From assembly GCF_902364025.1 (NCBI RefSeq), contig NZ_CABJCG010000027.1, positions 6,957-70,956 of the forward strand: 64,000 bases of DNA, given 5' to 3'. The position numbers and the translations under genes are program-made. The stretch's first letter is position 1. The number at the start of each line of letters is the position of its first letter. This stretch comes from Enterocloster lavalensis (GTDB taxonomy: Bacteria; Bacillota; Clostridia; Lachnospirales; Lachnospiraceae). Below are positions 43,202-53,096 of this stretch, piece after piece. Below the pieces are notes generated by a model that did no database searches, had not been told where the DNA came from, and saw only the letters and a program-made list of their open reading frames with translations.

Positions 43202-43297
43202 TGATTACAGAGACCATAAAATGTGTGCAACAAAAAGAAGATAAAGAGCGGCGGCTATGGGCTGGGCTTAAGAAACAGTTAATTAAGGAAAGATCGC

Positions 43298-44482
43298 ATG
43301 AAAAAGGAAGGGAGAGACGGTATGCAGCAGGTTTATGAAGCGGTGAGGAAACATGTGAGTGAACGCAGGGGAGAGATGATCTCGCTTTTGGAAAAGATTG
43401 TAAATATTGACAGCGGCACTACCAACATCGCCGGTGTGGAGGCGGTTTGCGGGATATTGAAACAGGAAATGGAAGCCATTGGCATGGACGTCAGGGTGAT
43501 TCCCTCGGAGGGCGCGGGCCCGGTGCTGGTGGGGGAGTGGTGCTGCGGCGGCACGAAACGGCCGCTTCTGTTCCTGGGCCACATGGACACGGTTTTTGAG
43601 GACGGGGAGGCGGAGCGTTATCCGTTCAGAATCGACGAAAACGGGCTGATCCACGGCCCCGGCGTGCTGGATATGAAGGGAGGGCTGGTAGTCGCGCTGT
43701 CCGCCATCCGGGCGCTGCGGGATATCGGATCCACGGACCGGCCGGTCAAATGCATATTTGTGGGGGACGAGGAAAAACTCCACATGTTTTCCAGGACAAA
43801 GCAGATCATGATCTCGGAGCTTTCCGGGGCGGAGGCCGCGTTTAATTTTGAGGTTGGCTACCGGCACGACGGGCTGGTGGTTGGACGGAAGGGTGGCGGA
43901 ATTGTGGACGTCACGGTGCACGGGGTACCGGCCCATTCCGGGCTGGCTCCGGAAAAAGGGAGAAGCGCGGTGGCGGAGATGTGTTATAAGGTCCTTGAAC
44001 TGGAGGCCAGCCGGGATATTGAGCGGGGGAAATTAATCAACTGCGGCATGGTCAGCGGAGGAATCGGAGAGAACACGGTTCCGGGCGAGGCCAAAATCAG
44101 CATCGGCATCCGTTTTCCTTCCCTGGCGATCCGGGACGAGATTTTGGCGGATATCCGGTCGGCCACGGAGCGCGTCCATATTGAGGGAACAAAGGCGGAG
44201 ATGAACGTGCGCATGATGATGGAGAGCATGGACACCACCGATGGAGTGATGGAGCTGTTTGAACATATTCGGAAGGTGGCCGGGGAATGCGGCTACGGCG
44301 AAGTCCATCCGGTTACGGTGGGCGGCGTGTCGGATTCCGGCGCGGTGGTGTCAAGCGGCGTCCCGGCTGTGTGCGGCATGGGCCTCAAAGGGGAGGGCTG
44401 CCACACCAAAGACGAGTACGCCCTGGCGGACAGCCTGGTTGACCGGGCGGTGCTTGCCGCGTGCGCGGCTTACGCGTTATAG
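43298..44482 (+). CDS. M20 family metallopeptidase (carboxypeptidase G2-like)
   Basis: 394 residues. FLGHMDTVF and GPGVLDMKGG give the two-zinc site; VGDEEKLH holds the catalytic Glu; VHGVPAHSG marks the dimerisation domain; GVSDSGAVVSSGVP is the late zinc motif. It probably cleaves a C-terminal amino acid (often glutamate) from an N-acyl or peptide substrate. AAGGA is eight bases upstream. It is 121 bases before the lyase gene, perhaps supplying that enzyme with a free amino acid. Confidence 0.88.
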   Translation: MKKEGRDGMQQVYEAVRKHVSERRGEMISLLEKIVNIDSGTTNIAGVEAVCGILKQEMEAIGMDVRVIPSEGAGPVLVGEWCCGGTKRPLLFLGHMDTVFEDGEAERYPFRIDENGLIHGPGVLDMKGGLVVALSAIRALRDIGSTDRPVKCIFVGDEEKLHMFSRTKQIMISELSGAEAAFNFEVGYRHDGLVVGRKGGGIVDVTVHGVPAHSGLAPEKGRSAVAEMCYKVLELEASRDIERGKLINCGMVSGGIGENTVPGEAKISIGIRFPSLAIRDEILADIRSATERVHIEGTKAEMNVRMMMESMDTTDGVMELFEHIRKVAGECGYGEVHPVTVGGVSDSGAVVSSGVPAVCGMGLKGEGCHTKDEYALADSLVDRAVLAACAAYAL

Positions 44483-44603
44483 AGGAACTACATCAAGTGG
44501 GATCGGGTATCCCGGGTTAAAACACGATACTGACCGCCAGTCATTGCGACGACCGGAGTAAATACTAAGACGGCGAAAAGCCAGAAAGCGGAGGTATAAG
44601 TCT

Positions 44604-46238
44604 ATGAAGAACTACCCATTAAACGTTGAAGCACCAAAATCCTTTTCCTATGTAAAGCGCAACATCCCCAATGTGACGGTGGAGCAGCGCGAGCGGGCGC
44701 TCAAATCCACCCACTACAATGAATTTGCATTTCCGGCGGGCATGCTGACCGTGGATATGCTGTCGGATTCCGGCACCACGGCCATGACGGATGTGCAGTG
44801 GAGCGCCATGTTCCTCGGGGATGAGTCCTATGGCCGCAACAAGGGATATTACGTGCTCATGGACGCGTTTCGGGATGTGTTCGAGCGGGGAGACGATCAG
44901 AAGCGGGCGATCAATCTGGTGAGAACGGATTGCCAGGATATCGACAAAATGATGGATGAACTGTATCTCTGTGAGTATGAGGGGGGACTGTTCAACGGAG
45001 GCGCGGCCCAGATGGAGCGCCCCAACACCTTCATCATGCCCCAGGGGCGCGCCGCGGAGAGCGTGCTGTTCGCCATGGTCAGCAAAATCCTGGGGGAGCG
45101 TCATCCCGGCAAGAATTTCACCATCCCCTCCAACGGCCATTTCGACACCACGGAGGGCAACATTAAGCAGATGGGCTCCACACCCCGCAACTGCTTTGAC
45201 AAGCAGCTTCTCTGGGAGGTGCCGGAGGGCGGCGTCTATGAGAAGAATCCCTTCAAGGGAAATATGGACACGGCGAAGCTGGAAGCCCTGATTGAGGAGG
45301 TGGGCCCGGAAAATGTTCCGCTGGTCTACACCACCATCACCAACAACACGGTGTGCGGACAGCCGGTTTCCATGGCCAACATCCGGGAATCCAGCCGCAT
45401 CGCCCACAAGTACGGAATCCCCTTCATGCTGGACGCCGCCCGCTGGGCCGAGAACTGCTATTTTATCAAGGTGAACGAGGCGGGTTATGAGGACAAATCC
45501 ATTTTCACCATCGCAAAAGAGCTGTTTTCCTACTGCGACGGATTTACCGCCAGCCTGAAAAAGGACGGCCACGCCAACATGGGCGGTATCCTTGCGTTCC
45601 GGGACAAGGGCCTGTTCTGGAAGAATTTTTCCGACTTTGACGCGGAGGGAAACGTGGTCATGGACGTGGGAATTCTGCTGAAGGTAAAGCAGATTTCCAG
45701 CTACGGCAACGACTCTTACGGCGGAATGTCCGGCCGGGACATCATGGCCCTGGCGGCTGGGCTGTACGAGTGCGGGCGCGTTGAGTACCTGAAGGAGCGG
45801 GTGGACCAGTGCGAATACCTGGCCCAGGGTTTTTACAAAAACGGCGTCAAGGGAGTGGTCCTTCCGGCCGGAGGCCACGGCGTATACATCAACATGGACG
45901 AATTCTTTGACGGAAAACGCGGGCACGACTCCTTCGCGGGCGCGGGCTTCAGCCTGGAACTGATCCGGCGCTACGGCATCCGCGTCTCCGAGCTGGGGGA
46001 CTTCAGCATGGAGTACGACTTAAAGACCCCGGAACAGCAGAAGGAGGTCTGCAACGTGGTCCGCTTCGCTGTCAACAGAAGCCAGCTCTCCAGAGAGCAT
46101 CTGGACTATGTGATCGCGGCCGTGACCGAGCTGTACAAGGACCGAAAGAGCATTCCCAATATGCGGATTACGCTGGGACACAAGCTTCCCATGCGGCATT
46201 TCCATGCGTTTTTGGAGCCGTATGAGGCGGAGGAGTAA
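44604..46238 (+). CDS. Tryptophanase / tyrosine phenol-lyase family protein, long form
   Basis: 544 residues, about 70 more than TnaA or Tpl. Clear family motifs: MLTVDMLSDSGTTAMTDVQW, YTTITNNTVCGQPVSMAN, MLDAARWAENCYFI and the PLP site TASLKKDGHANMGG, where Lys320 is the probable Schiff-base lysine. These enzymes cleave the side chain from aromatic or S-substituted amino acids, giving pyruvate and ammonia. The divergence and extra length argue against plain tryptophanase. GCGGAGG precedes the ATG. I do not see a TnaC-like leader in the 121-base gap. Confidence 0.85.
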   Translation: MKNYPLNVEAPKSFSYVKRNIPNVTVEQRERALKSTHYNEFAFPAGMLTVDMLSDSGTTAMTDVQWSAMFLGDESYGRNKGYYVLMDAFRDVFERGDDQKRAINLVRTDCQDIDKMMDELYLCEYEGGLFNGGAAQMERPNTFIMPQGRAAESVLFAMVSKILGERHPGKNFTIPSNGHFDTTEGNIKQMGSTPRNCFDKQLLWEVPEGGVYEKNPFKGNMDTAKLEALIEEVGPENVPLVYTTITNNTVCGQPVSMANIRESSRIAHKYGIPFMLDAARWAENCYFIKVNEAGYEDKSIFTIAKELFSYCDGFTASLKKDGHANMGGILAFRDKGLFWKNFSDFDAEGNVVMDVGILLKVKQISSYGNDSYGGMSGRDIMALAAGLYECGRVEYLKERVDQCEYLAQGFYKNGVKGVVLPAGGHGVYINMDEFFDGKRGHDSFAGAGFSLELIRRYGIRVSELGDFSMEYDLKTPEQQKEVCNVVRFAVNRSQLSREHLDYVIAAVTELYKDRKSIPNMRITLGHKLPMRHFHAFLEPYEAEE

Positions 46239-46243
46239 GGCAT

Positions 46244-46792
46244 TTAATACCTCACCCCGTCGATCTCCATCCCGTCCACCACATACAATCCGTGCCATAG
46301 TTTCAGCGACAGCCGGATTTTCGTATCCCAGGTAACCGCCCGGTCCAGCTGCGCGGCCTGAGCTTCATTTAAATAATATTCTTCGATCCGCGGGTAAATA
46401 TAAATCCGCGGATCGTTGTCGTATGTCCGCAGATAACCGGACGCGCATTTGAGGTAGGCCACATCCCTTCCGGGCCGGTCCAGGGTGGCGTAGGAGAAGC
46501 GTTCCAGCCCGCTGTCCGGGTCTGTTTCCAGAATCACATACACGTCGTTGTTGTCCCATGGAAGAGCCTCGTACCGCTCCACGGAGCCGGGCTCCAGCGG
46601 TATGTCGCTGTCCGGGTTTCGCAGATGGAGATAGCGGCCCCGCAGGGCGTCGTAGGGGTCGTAACCGGTCACTTCCACCACCGCGGTGCGGCCGTTTAAC
46701 GAGACTGCGTAGACGGCGCCGACGATGCCAAGCAGCATGAGTATTTGCAGCGCAAATGCGGCCAGAATCAGTTTATTCCGATGTTTTTTCAC
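46244..46792 (-). CDS. GDYXXLXY domain protein
   Basis: 182 residues: one N-terminal membrane anchor (LILAAFALQILMLLGIVGAV) and an extracytoplasmic domain with the family motif TGYDPYDALRGRYLHL. Usually found beside DUF2157 membrane proteins, as here, with which it overlaps by 20 bases. Function unknown. Confidence 0.85.
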   Translation of the reverse strand: MKKHRNKLILAAFALQILMLLGIVGAVYAVSLNGRTAVVEVTGYDPYDALRGRYLHLRNPDSDIPLEPGSVERYEALPWDNNDVYVILETDPDSGLERFSYATLDRPGRDVAYLKCASGYLRTYDNDPRIYIYPRIEEYYLNEAQAAQLDRAVTWDTKIRLSLKLWHGLYVVDGMEIDGVRY

Positions 46793-48029
46793 GTGAGTCC
46801 CCTCCTTTCAGCTTGACCGTCATCCAGTAATTGGTCCCGAGAAATGCCAGACCGGCGATCACGAACACAATCCCTTTGACCAGAAGCCCGTGTCCGCCCA
46901 GGAATACCTTAAATACAATATACAGGATCAGCGCCCCCGTATAGCGCCGGACCGAAGGCAGATTTACCTGCCTGACCCCGCACAGCAGCCGGTACAGGCT
47001 GTATGCGATGAAGCAGAGGCCGGACAGGATTTCATAGGGATACCGGTAAAACGGATCCAGAAACATGAGATCGAAAACCAGCAGGCCGCTGATGCCGCAG
47101 AACAGCAGCAGTCCGGTCTGTCCATCGCGGTCTGTTTTACGGATGGACAGGTACATGCGCACGGCCGCGGCAAGAAACAGGGCGGTCAGGGGCAGCCACG
47201 GGAAGTGGACGAAATACCGGTATCCCCCGCTGTAACCGAACAGCTCAGGCAGCTCGTTGGCGGTCAGGTAGAAGGCCGCTTTCAGAAACAGCAGCCCGTA
47301 CAGCAGCCGCCCGGCCAGTCTCCGGCAGAGGGCCGGGGATTCCACGGTGGTGTAGATCAACAGGATCAGCAGGCAGGCGTAATAGGCGTTGTCCGGCACA
47401 TACCATACGGCCAGATACAGAAACCAGATGAAAAAGCACAATCCCAGCAGCCCGCAGTTCGCGCCTCGTTTGATCCTGGCCCGGTAATAGGGGAGCAGAA
47501 AGAGCACCATCAGGGTATAGTCGCCGCCCCAGCCGGTCCAACAGATTCCGGCCAGATATAAAACCGCCAGATAGTAGCCGTCCAGCAGGTACACCACCGG
47601 CAGCATGAGGACAAATCCGGTCAGCAGCATGGACTGGAGACTGAAGGACAGCTGATAGGCCTGGTAAATCAGTCCCAGGGCGGACAAAAAGGCCAGGCCC
47701 AATGCCAGAGCCAGGGACTGGATCCAGATTTCCGCCGCGCCTGTGCGCAGCTTCCACCAGAGGCAGCCCTGGACCGCCAGCAGCGGGATGAGGGCGATCA
47801 CGGCCTTTAACTCCCGGGAGAACATGCCCCAGTTCCAGGCGAACAGGGAAATGACCCCGGCTCCGATAAAGACGACGCCCAGCAGGGCGAAGATCAGAAA
47901 AATATTGTGCCGCTCTTTCCTGGTTTTTAAGTATTCGTCCCGGATGCGGTCCAGCTGCGGCCGCTCCAGATAGCCCAGCTCGGTGAGCTGTTCCAATTCA
48001 CGGTAAAATTCCTGAGTATTCACGGTCAT
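46773..48029 (-). CDS. DUF2157 multi-pass membrane protein
   Basis: 418 residues. A soluble N-terminal helix region (EFYRELEQLTELGYLERPQL) precedes about 12 membrane segments. This is the usual DUF2157 layout. The gene pairs with the GDYXXLXY gene on the minus strand. Function unknown. Confidence 0.85.
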   Translation of the reverse strand: MTVNTQEFYRELEQLTELGYLERPQLDRIRDEYLKTRKERHNIFLIFALLGVVFIGAGVISLFAWNWGMFSRELKAVIALIPLLAVQGCLWWKLRTGAAEIWIQSLALALGLAFLSALGLIYQAYQLSFSLQSMLLTGFVLMLPVVYLLDGYYLAVLYLAGICWTGWGGDYTLMVLFLLPYYRARIKRGANCGLLGLCFFIWFLYLAVWYVPDNAYYACLLILLIYTTVESPALCRRLAGRLLYGLLFLKAAFYLTANELPELFGYSGGYRYFVHFPWLPLTALFLAAAVRMYLSIRKTDRDGQTGLLLFCGISGLLVFDLMFLDPFYRYPYEILSGLCFIAYSLYRLLCGVRQVNLPSVRRYTGALILYIVFKVFLGGHGLLVKGIVFVIAGLAFLGTNYWMTVKLKGGDSREKTSE

Positions 48030-48537
48030 ACCTCCTTCCTTCTAACTACATTATAAACAATCCGGCCGCGGCGGAACAGATGTCGATTGTAATGACGGGG
48101 ATGACATTTGTCACGAATGTGACGCCGGGGCGGGCAAAACAGGCGTGCCCGGCGGCAATCTTCCGGCAAAATCATGATACTGTAATAAGGAAACGTATCT
48201 CTAGTCATCAACCTGCGGTTGACGACAAAATATAATAAGGAAACGTATCTCTAGTCGTCAACCTACGGTTAATGACAAAGTATAATGAGTGAAATATTCA
48301 GAAAATAAGCCAATACGTTAATTAAGTAAAGCAAAGGCCGTCATAGCAGCTTAAATATCTAAAGCATCCTTTCGATAAATAACTATCTAAAAACGCGATA
48401 ATGGTTAACAAAAATTAATATAAGCTTTTTTACACAGATTTATGGTATACTGTCAGCAACCATTTATGTACGCATATGGTAAACAGATGTCCATAACAAG
48501 AACACATACATGGAATATTGACAGAGAGGTGACGATT
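48030..48537. other. Intergenic region upstream of the peptide transporter
   Basis: 508 bases without a gene between divergent genes. It holds two tandem 50-bp hairpin repeats (48183-48282) and then an AT-rich stretch. At 48443-48451 is an extended -10 (TGGTATACT) for the transporter operon, without a good -35. Nothing else was recognised. Confidence 0.55.
48183..48282 (+). repeat. Two tandem copies of the 50-bp hairpin repeat
   Basis: Units 48183-48232 and 48233-48282 share AAGGAAACGTATCTCTAGTC, a hairpin CAACC-TGC-GGTTG (or CAACC-TAC-GGTTA) and an end like ACAAAATATAAT. A third partial start follows (TAATGAG). The same unit in another sequence version occurs at 59915-60016 (opposite strand) and 60261-60310. 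Confidence 0.8.
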
Positions 48538-50121
48538 ATGAAAAAAGCAAGAAACGTGTTGGCCCTTACCCTGGCAGTCGTCCTGACAGCCGGAGCTTTG
48601 AGCGCCTGCGGCGGCAAAACTTCCTCCGCGCCTGAAAGCGCCGGAACAACGGCGGCGGGCGGTTCCGAGAGCGTTGCGCCAGCAGCGGGAGGCGAGTCCG
48701 CAAGGGACACCCTGAGAGTGGCACTTACCAGCGAGCCGCCGAACCTTTCCACCTGCGATCATGACTCCCTGATTTCCGTGGGAATGAACATGCTGACCTT
48801 CAACGGCCTGGTGCGCATCGACAACGCGTCCTTAAAGCCCGAGCTGGACCTGGCTTCGGACTACAAGGTGGAGAACGACGTGGACTGGATTTTCACCCTG
48901 AAGCAGGGCGTCAAGTTCCACAACGGCGACGACTTCACAGCCGCGGACGTGGTTGCGACCCTGGAGTACGCCAAGTCACTCCCCGCCACCACTACATATA
49001 CCAGCAACATGAAGAGCATCGAGGCGGTGGACGATTTCACCGTTAAGATCACCACCAACGAGCCCTACGCGGGCCTGCTGTACGATCTGGGCTACCATTT
49101 CAACTGGATTCTTCCCAAGGGCCTGATCGAGAGCGGCAACGACTTCAATGAGAATCCCATCGGAACCGGCCCCTACAAGCTGGTGGAGTGGGTATCCGGC
49201 GATCATCTGACCTTCGAGGCCTTTGACGATTATTTTGACGCGGAGCGCAAGGCTAAGATCAAGAACCTGGAATTCACCATCATCCCCGAGGGCGTTACCA
49301 GAGCCCTGGCCCTGGAAACCGGCGAGGTGGACTTCGTGTGGGAGACCAACGGAGCGGACGCGGCCAGCCTGTTAAACAACCCGGACGTGAAGGTGGAGCA
49401 GGTGGATTCCGTGGACAACGTAATCCTGTTCCTGAACAACGACGTGGCTCCCTTTGACGATGTGAACCTGCGCCGGGCAATCGCCTGCGCCATCAACCGT
49501 CAGGACATCATCGACGGCGCCCTCAGCGGCTACGGCGTGGTGAACTACTCCGCCATCGCCCAGGGCCTGTGGGGTTCCACCACCAAGGACCAGCTGGAGT
49601 ACAACGTGGACAAGGCCAAAGAGTATCTGGCGGCCTGGGGCGGAGATCCCGCTTCCGTGAATCTGTCCATCCTGGTGACCAACGAGACCCGCGTGGCCGT
49701 GGCGACCATCATCCAGAGCAACCTGGCGGAGCTGGGAATCAACGTCAAGGTGGAATCCATGGATACCGCCACTTACTTTGAGAAGTGGAGCAGCGGCGAT
49801 TACACCGGGCTCATCGCTTCCTGGTCCCCCTCCAACGCCCTGACCTATGTGCAGCGTTATGTGACGGACCGCCGTGTCCAGTACGCAGGCTCCTACAACA
49901 ACCCGGAGATGAACAAGCTGATTCTGGACGCACAGAGCACGCTGGACGACGATGCCCGCATGGAGAAGATCGAGAACATCGTGTCCATCGTCAACCAGGA
50001 CTCTCCGCAGATTTCCCTGTTCCAGTCCGTGTGGCTGAGAGCCCATGACGCCAAGCTCCAGGGCGTGGTGCTCAGCGGAACCGGATATACCGATTACAAC
50101 ATGATGTACTGGGCCGAATAA
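48538..50121 (+). CDS. ABC transporter substrate-binding lipoprotein, DppA/OppA type
   Basis: 527 residues. Lipoprotein signal ending in Cys24 (AGALSAC) and a Ser/Ala/Gly linker, then the SBP_bac_5 fold: SDYKVENDVDWIFTLKQGVKF, NPIGTGPYKLVEW, RRAIACAINRQDII. It binds peptides or similar ligands outside the membrane for the permeases downstream. The ATG at 48538 follows GAGAGGTG. A hairpin sits between it and the first permease gene. Confidence 0.92.
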   Translation: MKKARNVLALTLAVVLTAGALSACGGKTSSAPESAGTTAAGGSESVAPAAGGESARDTLRVALTSEPPNLSTCDHDSLISVGMNMLTFNGLVRIDNASLKPELDLASDYKVENDVDWIFTLKQGVKFHNGDDFTAADVVATLEYAKSLPATTTYTSNMKSIEAVDDFTVKITTNEPYAGLLYDLGYHFNWILPKGLIESGNDFNENPIGTGPYKLVEWVSGDHLTFEAFDDYFDAERKAKIKNLEFTIIPEGVTRALALETGEVDFVWETNGADAASLLNNPDVKVEQVDSVDNVILFLNNDVAPFDDVNLRRAIACAINRQDIIDGALSGYGVVNYSAIAQGLWGSTTKDQLEYNVDKAKEYLAAWGGDPASVNLSILVTNETRVAVATIIQSNLAELGINVKVESMDTATYFEKWSSGDYTGLIASWSPSNALTYVQRYVTDRRVQYAGSYNNPEMNKLILDAQSTLDDDARMEKIENIVSIVNQDSPQISLFQSVWLRAHDAKLQGVVLSGTGYTDYNMMYWAE

Positions 50122-50141
50122 GCAAACGCTTCAGTCCGTTA

Positions 50142-50175
50142 CCGGGGAAGGCTGTCAGAAGGCAGCCTTCCCCGG
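50142..50175 (+). terminator. Intra-operon hairpin after the binding-protein gene
   Basis: CCGGGGAAGGCTG and CAGCCTTCCCCGG form a perfect 13-pair stem with an eight-base loop. No T run follows, so it probably protects the upstream message and raises binding-protein output. Confidence 0.75.
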
Positions 50176-50224
50176 ATTCTATACCAAGGCAGCCTTTTAA
50201 CCGATTTTCTCAGGAGATGATTCA

Positions 50225-51154
50225 ATGCTTAAATACATTATCCGAAGAATAATAGCCATGATACCCGTGGTGATCGGCATCACCTTTCTGGTATTCATGA
50301 TCATGCAGCTGGCACCGGGCGATCCGGTGCAGATGATCCTGGGCGACAACGCCTCCCCGGAGGCCGTGGAGGCCATGCGCGACGAGATGGGCTTAAACGA
50401 CAACGTGCTGGTCCAGTACGGCCGCTATCTGGTCAACCTGGTCCAGGGCGACATGGGGACCTCCTATGTGAACAAGCGGCCCGTGGCCGACGAGGTGTTC
50501 AGCCGGGTTCCGGCCACTTTCAAGCTGGCGGCCGTGGCCGCGGTGGTGTCCATCGTCATCGCCATCCCCCTGGGGATACTGGCGGCGATCAAACAAAATA
50601 CGCTCTTTGACCATTCCAGCATGGTGGTGTCCCTGATCGGTATCTCCATGCCCGCCTTCTGGCTGGCCCTGATGCTCATGCTTTTGTTCTCTTTGAAGCT
50701 GGGCTGGCTGCCCGCCCAGGGGGCCAAGGACGGGTGGAAATCCTACGTGCTGCCCTCCATCGCCATCGGCTTCATGCAGATGGCCGCTATCGCCAGAACC
50801 ACCCGCTCCTCCATGCTGGAGACCATCCGCCAGGATTACATCCGCACCGCCCGCTCCAAGGGCATCACGGAGCGCGAGGTGATTTTCCACCACTCCTTCC
50901 GTAACGCCCTGATTCCCACCGTGACCATCGTGGGCGTGCAGCTGGGCGGCCTTTTGGGAGGCGCGGTGCTGACCGAGACCGTGTTCGCCTGGCCGGGGCT
51001 GGGACGTCTGGTGGTCCAGGCGGTGAACGGGCGGGACGTGCCCGTGGTGCTTGGATGTATCGTGGTGCTCAGCGTGGGCTTCTCCATCGTCAACCTGGTG
51101 GTGGACCTGCTCTACGGCTTTATCGACCCGCGGGTGCGGTCAATGTATCAATAG
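50225..51154 (+). CDS. ABC transporter permease, DppB/OppB type
   Basis: 309 residues starting MLKYIIRRIIAMIPVVIGIT, with six membrane helices and the conserved loop EVIFHHSFRNALIPTVTIVG before the last two helices. First of the two permeases of the peptide importer. Confidence 0.93.
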   Translation: MLKYIIRRIIAMIPVVIGITFLVFMIMQLAPGDPVQMILGDNASPEAVEAMRDEMGLNDNVLVQYGRYLVNLVQGDMGTSYVNKRPVADEVFSRVPATFKLAAVAAVVSIVIAIPLGILAAIKQNTLFDHSSMVVSLIGISMPAFWLALMLMLLFSLKLGWLPAQGAKDGWKSYVLPSIAIGFMQMAAIARTTRSSMLETIRQDYIRTARSKGITEREVIFHHSFRNALIPTVTIVGVQLGGLLGGAVLTETVFAWPGLGRLVVQAVNGRDVPVVLGCIVVLSVGFSIVNLVVDLLYGFIDPRVRSMYQ

Positions 51155-51169
51155 GAGGTGTGAGTGAGG

Positions 51170-52057
51170 ATGAGTAAAGACAAAGAATATGCAGAAGCCC
51201 TCTCGGGCCCCAAAAACAGCCTGGCCTATGATACCTGGAGGCGTCTGATCAGCAACAAAGCGGCCGTGTTCGGCATGGCCTTTATGATTTTTCTGATTCT
51301 GCTGGCAATTTTCGCGGATTTTCTCTTTGATTACCAGACCGAGGTGATCGCCCAGAACATCCCCGACCGCCTGATCCATCCCTGCCTGAAATATCCCTTC
51401 GGCACGGACGAGTTCGGCAGAAACCTGCTGGCCCGTGTGGTTCACGGCAGCCGGATGTCCCTGGCCGTGAGTTTCTCCTCCGTGGCCATGTCCCTGGCGG
51501 GAGGCGGCTTTTTGGGCGCCATCTCCGGGTACTACGGCGGGAAGGTTGACAATGTGATCATGCGGATCACGGACATTTTGCTGGCAATTCCTATGACATT
51601 GTTCGCCATCGTCATCGTGGCGGCTCTGGGAGCCAACACCCGCAACCTGGCGTTCGCCCTGGCGGCATCCTCTGTTCCGATCTTCGCCCGGGTGGTGCGC
51701 GGAGCTGTGATCACGGTGCGGGACGTGGAGTTTGTGGAGGCGGCCCGGGCCATCGGCGCAACCAACCGGACCATCATTTGCAGCCACATTATTCCCAACT
51801 GCCTAAGCCCCATCATCGTGCAGGTGACCCTGCGCATCGCCAGCGCCATCTACAACACCGCGGCTCTGTCCTTCTTAGGCATGGGCGTGCAGGCGCCGGC
51901 GCCCGAGTGGGGCGGCCTTCTGGCAGGGGGACGCACCTATATCCGCGACTACAGCTACCTTTCCATTATACCGGGCATCGCGATCATGCTGACCGTTCTG
52001 GCGCTGAATCTGCTGGGCGACGGGCTGCGGGACGCGCTGGATCCGAGACTGAAATAG
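51170..52057 (+). CDS. ABC transporter permease, DppC/OppC type
   Basis: About 295 residues; FGTDEFGRNLLARVVHGSRM is the family hallmark and the EAA loop reads EAARAIGATNRTIICSHIIP. AGGAGGTG is nine bases before the ATG at 51170; an in-frame GTG at 51164 is too close. Pairs with the preceding permease. Confidence 0.93.
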   Translation: MSKDKEYAEALSGPKNSLAYDTWRRLISNKAAVFGMAFMIFLILLAIFADFLFDYQTEVIAQNIPDRLIHPCLKYPFGTDEFGRNLLARVVHGSRMSLAVSFSSVAMSLAGGGFLGAISGYYGGKVDNVIMRITDILLAIPMTLFAIVIVAALGANTRNLAFALAASSVPIFARVVRGAVITVRDVEFVEAARAIGATNRTIICSHIIPNCLSPIIVQVTLRIASAIYNTAALSFLGMGVQAPAPEWGGLLAGGRTYIRDYSYLSIIPGIAIMLTVLALNLLGDGLRDALDPRLK

Positions 52058-52067
52058 GAGGGAAGCC

Positions 52068-53096
52068 ATGAGCCGGGAAAATACGAAGAGCAATACGGAA
52101 AATGTGCTGGAAATCAGCAATTTATGCGTAGAATACAGAACAAGAGACAGCGTGGTGAAGGCTGTGAACGGCCTGGATCTGACCCTGAAAAAGGGCCAGG
52201 CCCTGGGGGTAGTGGGGGAGACAGGAGCCGGAAAGACCACCACGGGCCTGGCGGTGCTGGGGCTGATCCCCAACCCGCCGGGGGTGGTGACAGAGGGGAA
52301 GATCGTTCTGGACGGACAGGACGTGCTGACCAAGGACGCCAGATACCTGCGGGGAATCCGCGGCAAGCAGGTGTCCATGATCTTCCAGGACCCCATGACC
52401 TCCTTAAACCCGGTGCTGCCCGTAAATGAACAGATCGCCGAGGTGATCCGCACCCACAACAAACAGCTTAAACCCAAGGAAGCTCTGGAGGCGGCCGGGG
52501 ATATGCTGGAGCTGGTGGGCATCCCAAGGGACCGTGGCGGGGAATACCCTCATCAGTTCTCCGGCGGCATGAAGCAGCGGGTGGTGATCGCCATCGCCCT
52601 GGCCTGCCACCCGGACGTGCTGATCGCAGACGAGCCCACCACGGCCCTGGACGTGACCATCCAGGCCCAGGTGCTGGAAATGATGAAGGAGCTGAAAAAG
52701 CAGTATGGCACCTCCATGATCATGATCACCCACGACCTGGGCATCGTGGCGGACATCTGCGACGAGGTGTCCGTGGTGTACGCGGGCCGGGTGGTGGAGC
52801 ACGGCACTCTGGAGGACATTTTCGACCACACGCTTCACCCCTACACGGAGGGGCTGTTCAACTCCCTCCCCAACATGGCGGACCGCACCCAGCGGTTAAA
52901 GCCCATCAAGGGCCTGATGCCCGATCCCAGCAACCTGCCCGAGGGCTGCGCCTTCTGCCCCCGGTGCAATTACGCCAAGGATATCTGCGCAAGGAAAAAG
53001 CCGGGCCGCCTGTGGTCAAACGATACCCATTACGTGGAATGCCATCTTTACAATGAGAAAAATATCAACAGCGGGGAGGTGTTAAAAGGTGAGTAA
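52068..53096 (+). CDS. ABC transporter ATPase, DppD/OppD type
   Basis: 342 residues: Walker [10 protein letters not shown], signature FSGGMKQR, Walker [12 protein letters not shown]. The C-terminal cysteines ([17 protein letters not shown]) fit the Fe-S-like oligopeptide ATPase extension. The next gene overlaps by eight bases. Confidence 0.93.
   Translation: MSRENTKSNTENVLEISNLCVEYRTRDSVVKAVNGLDLTLKKGQALGVVGETGAGKTTTGLAVLGLIPNPPGVVTEGKIVLDGQDVLTKDARYLRGIRGKQVSMIFQDPMTSLNPVLPVNEQIAEVIRTHNKQLKPKEALEAAGDMLELVGIPRDRGGEYPHQFSGGMKQRVVIAIALACHPDVLIADEPTTALDVTIQAQVLEMMKELKKQYGTSMIMITHDLGIVADICDEVSVVYAGRVVEHGTLEDIFDHTLHPYTEGLFNSLPNMADRTQRLKPIKGLMPDPSNLPEGCAFCPRCNYAKDICARKKPGRLWSNDTHYVECHLYNEKNINSGEVLKGE

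Noticed and set aside
44483..44603. Riboswitch or TnaC-like leader before the tryptophanase relative
   Set aside because: Some short stems can be drawn, but no known riboswitch core and no Trp/Pro leader peptide could be found.
48183..48282. Tandem promoters, because TTGACG and TATAAT recur
   Set aside because: The two boxes are only six bases apart, far short of the 16-18 needed; the TATAAT is part of a conserved repeat end.
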